From: Asterionellopsis glacialis
Lineage: Eukaryota > Bacillariophyta > Plagiogrammaphyceae > Rhaphoneidales > Asterionellopsidaceae
Assembly: GCA_014885115.2 (NCBI GenBank)
Contig: WKLE02003281.1
Coordinates: 600-20,819 of the forward strand
Direction: 5' to 3'
Length of the DNA: 20,220 nt
The translations under genes and the position numbers were made by a program. Numbering within the stretch: position 1 is the stretch's first letter; each line of letters begins with the position of its first letter. Below are positions 19,317-20,220 of the stretch, one piece after another. The notes under the pieces are model-generated. The model had not been told where the DNA came from, ran no database searches, and saw only the letters and a list, made by a program, of their open reading frames with translations.

Positions 19317-19766
19317 CTACTTTTGTTGTTGTTCTTGTTCTTCTTTACGTTTCATCATTTCTTCCATCCTATAGGCCTTCCATTCACGTGTATCATCAAT
19401 ACGTTGTTTATCGGATAACCCAAAACCATTATAATCACCATCCACTTCACCAGATGGTTTGTATTTACGTTTGCCATAAAAAATTTCACCATTTCCCATG
19501 CGTTTATTAAAAAAATCATCAATTACATCATCTAAATTGGAAAACATGTCGGCAAATTCTTGGATTGGATTAGGGAAACCGCCACCACCATTGCTGCTGT
19601 TGTTGTTGTTATTGCCATTCTTGTCATTATTGACACGACTTTTTGTTCTTGTTGATGTAGCAACAACAACTCGTTGTTGTGGTAACTTTGCCATAAAGGC
19701 ACTTGACATGCCAATTACGACACAATAACAGGAAAGGAGAAGTAACAAAGAAGAATACGATTTCAT
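19317..19766 (-). CDS. small unknown protein with plastid-type leader
   Basis: A 149-residue protein of no family I recognise. The first 24 residues (KSYSSLLLLLSCYCVVIGM) are a signal peptide, and SSAF-MAKLP gives Phe24 after a predicted cleavage at Ala23, the diatom ASAFAP-like pattern; a basic, Asn/Gly-rich spacer follows as in a transit peptide. The mature part has a helix (PNPIQEFADMFSNLDDVIDDFFNKR), then a conserved-looking block (GEIFYGKRKYKPSGEVDGDY, FGLSDKQRIDDTREWKAYR), and ends in a Glu/Gln-rich tail. A plastid stromal or thylakoid-associated role is only inferred from the leader. The frame is open upstream to a TTG at 20177, and an ATG at 19928 is in frame, but the leader argues for the ATG at 19766. 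Confidence 0.65.
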   Translation of the reverse strand: MKSYSSLLLLLSCYCVVIGMSSAFMAKLPQQRVVVATSTRTKSRVNNDKNGNNNNNSSNGGGGFPNPIQEFADMFSNLDDVIDDFFNKRMGNGEIFYGKRKYKPSGEVDGDYNGFGLSDKQRIDDTREWKAYRMEEMMKRKEEQEQQQK

Positions 19767-20220
19767 ACTGCTAACACTTTTTTGAATTGTACGCTGAGGA
19801 TACGATTGTTCTTCTTGAAGCTGTCTTGTCGTTTCTTCTTCTTCTTGGGTTTGCCGTGACGTACTGCTACCGCTATTTGTTGAAACTGTGTTGTCTGAAA
19901 AGAATTGAATGAGCTGGCGACGGTGCATTTTTTCGGATTGGCGTTTCGGAGCAGCTGGAAAGTTTCTCGAGGCGGAAAAAAGATGAGTCGGAACCGATGA
20001 CGTGAAAAAAAGGGTTCTTGGTATCCGAATCTTTGAAAAATATTCTACGTGGGAATTAGTATGTTTAGAAGTAGAAAATGATTTTTTGACTCGTGTGCCT
20101 TTCCCGCTGTTGATGCATGCCGGGAACGTGGAGACTGAAGACAAGCACACGACACAGAACTCATAAGCAGATGGCAAATTGTGGTACAGTATTAAAGTAT
20201 CTAATTTACTAGATTACGTA
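19767..20220. other. upstream region of the small plastid-leader gene
   Basis: The coding frame of the 19317-19766 gene stays open on the minus strand through this stretch, but translation would give a Ser/Thr/Gln-rich sequence with no domain. I take it to be promoter and 5' UTR. No GTACC palindromes occur. Confidence 0.4.

Noticed and set aside
19767..20177. N-terminal extension of the 19317 protein
   Set aside because: Its upstream end is a TTG, its sequence has no domain, and the signal peptide with SSAF requires the start at 19766 for plastid targeting.

Overview
The window looks like nuclear DNA of a stramenopile alga, most likely a diatom. The evidence is: AT-rich compact genes with none or a few short GT-AG introns (81 to 229 bp); a eukaryotic transcription factor (RTF1) and a eukaryotic deglycosylase (PNGase); and three proteins whose N-termini combine a signal peptide with a Phe at the predicted cleavage site, resembling the diatom plastid-targeting 'ASAFAP' motif. 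No bacterial operon, rRNA, tRNA or CRISPR array was seen. Several open frames begin with GTG or TTG; I moved these starts to real ATGs or joined them to upstream exons by splice signals.

Left end (1-1600): a CCCAA satellite, a decayed piggyBac-type transposase remnant that seems split into two opposed pieces, and intergenic DNA with perfect palindromes. 1640-5222 (+): a five-exon RTF1 gene (PAF1 complex) with an unusual N-terminal half in which acidic blocks alternate with GGGKxLR repeats; its first exon is only the ATG. 5346-6338 (-): a prohibitin-family SPFH membrane protein. 7094-7630 (+): an unrecognised five-helix membrane protein. 8248-9325 (+): a Methyltransf_16-type methyltransferase with a plastid-type leader. 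9535-11656 (-): a fatty-acid alpha-dioxygenase. Families of ACCTGGTAC-type palindromes sit in the upstream regions of these left-hand genes.

Right half: 12354-16459 (-) encodes a predicted 1332-residue protein, the most unusual object here. It joins a peptide:N-glycanase transglutaminase core, an ILEI/FAM3-like domain, a nucleoredoxin-type thioredoxin domain with WCGPC, a jacalin/VMO-I-like beta-prism domain split by 19 Gln codons, and a C-terminal PUB domain. 16826-18130 (-) is a second Methyltransf_16-type protein with an ER/plastid-type leader. 19317-19766 (-) is a small unknown protein with a plastid-type leader.

The genes do not form one pathway. Themes are transcription elongation (RTF1), membrane scaffolding (SPFH), glycoprotein quality control with redox chemistry (PNGase fusion), oxylipin formation (alpha-dioxygenase) and plastid protein methylation (two methyltransferases). 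All gene models and splice sites are read from the sequence by eye and have not been tested against transcripts or databases.
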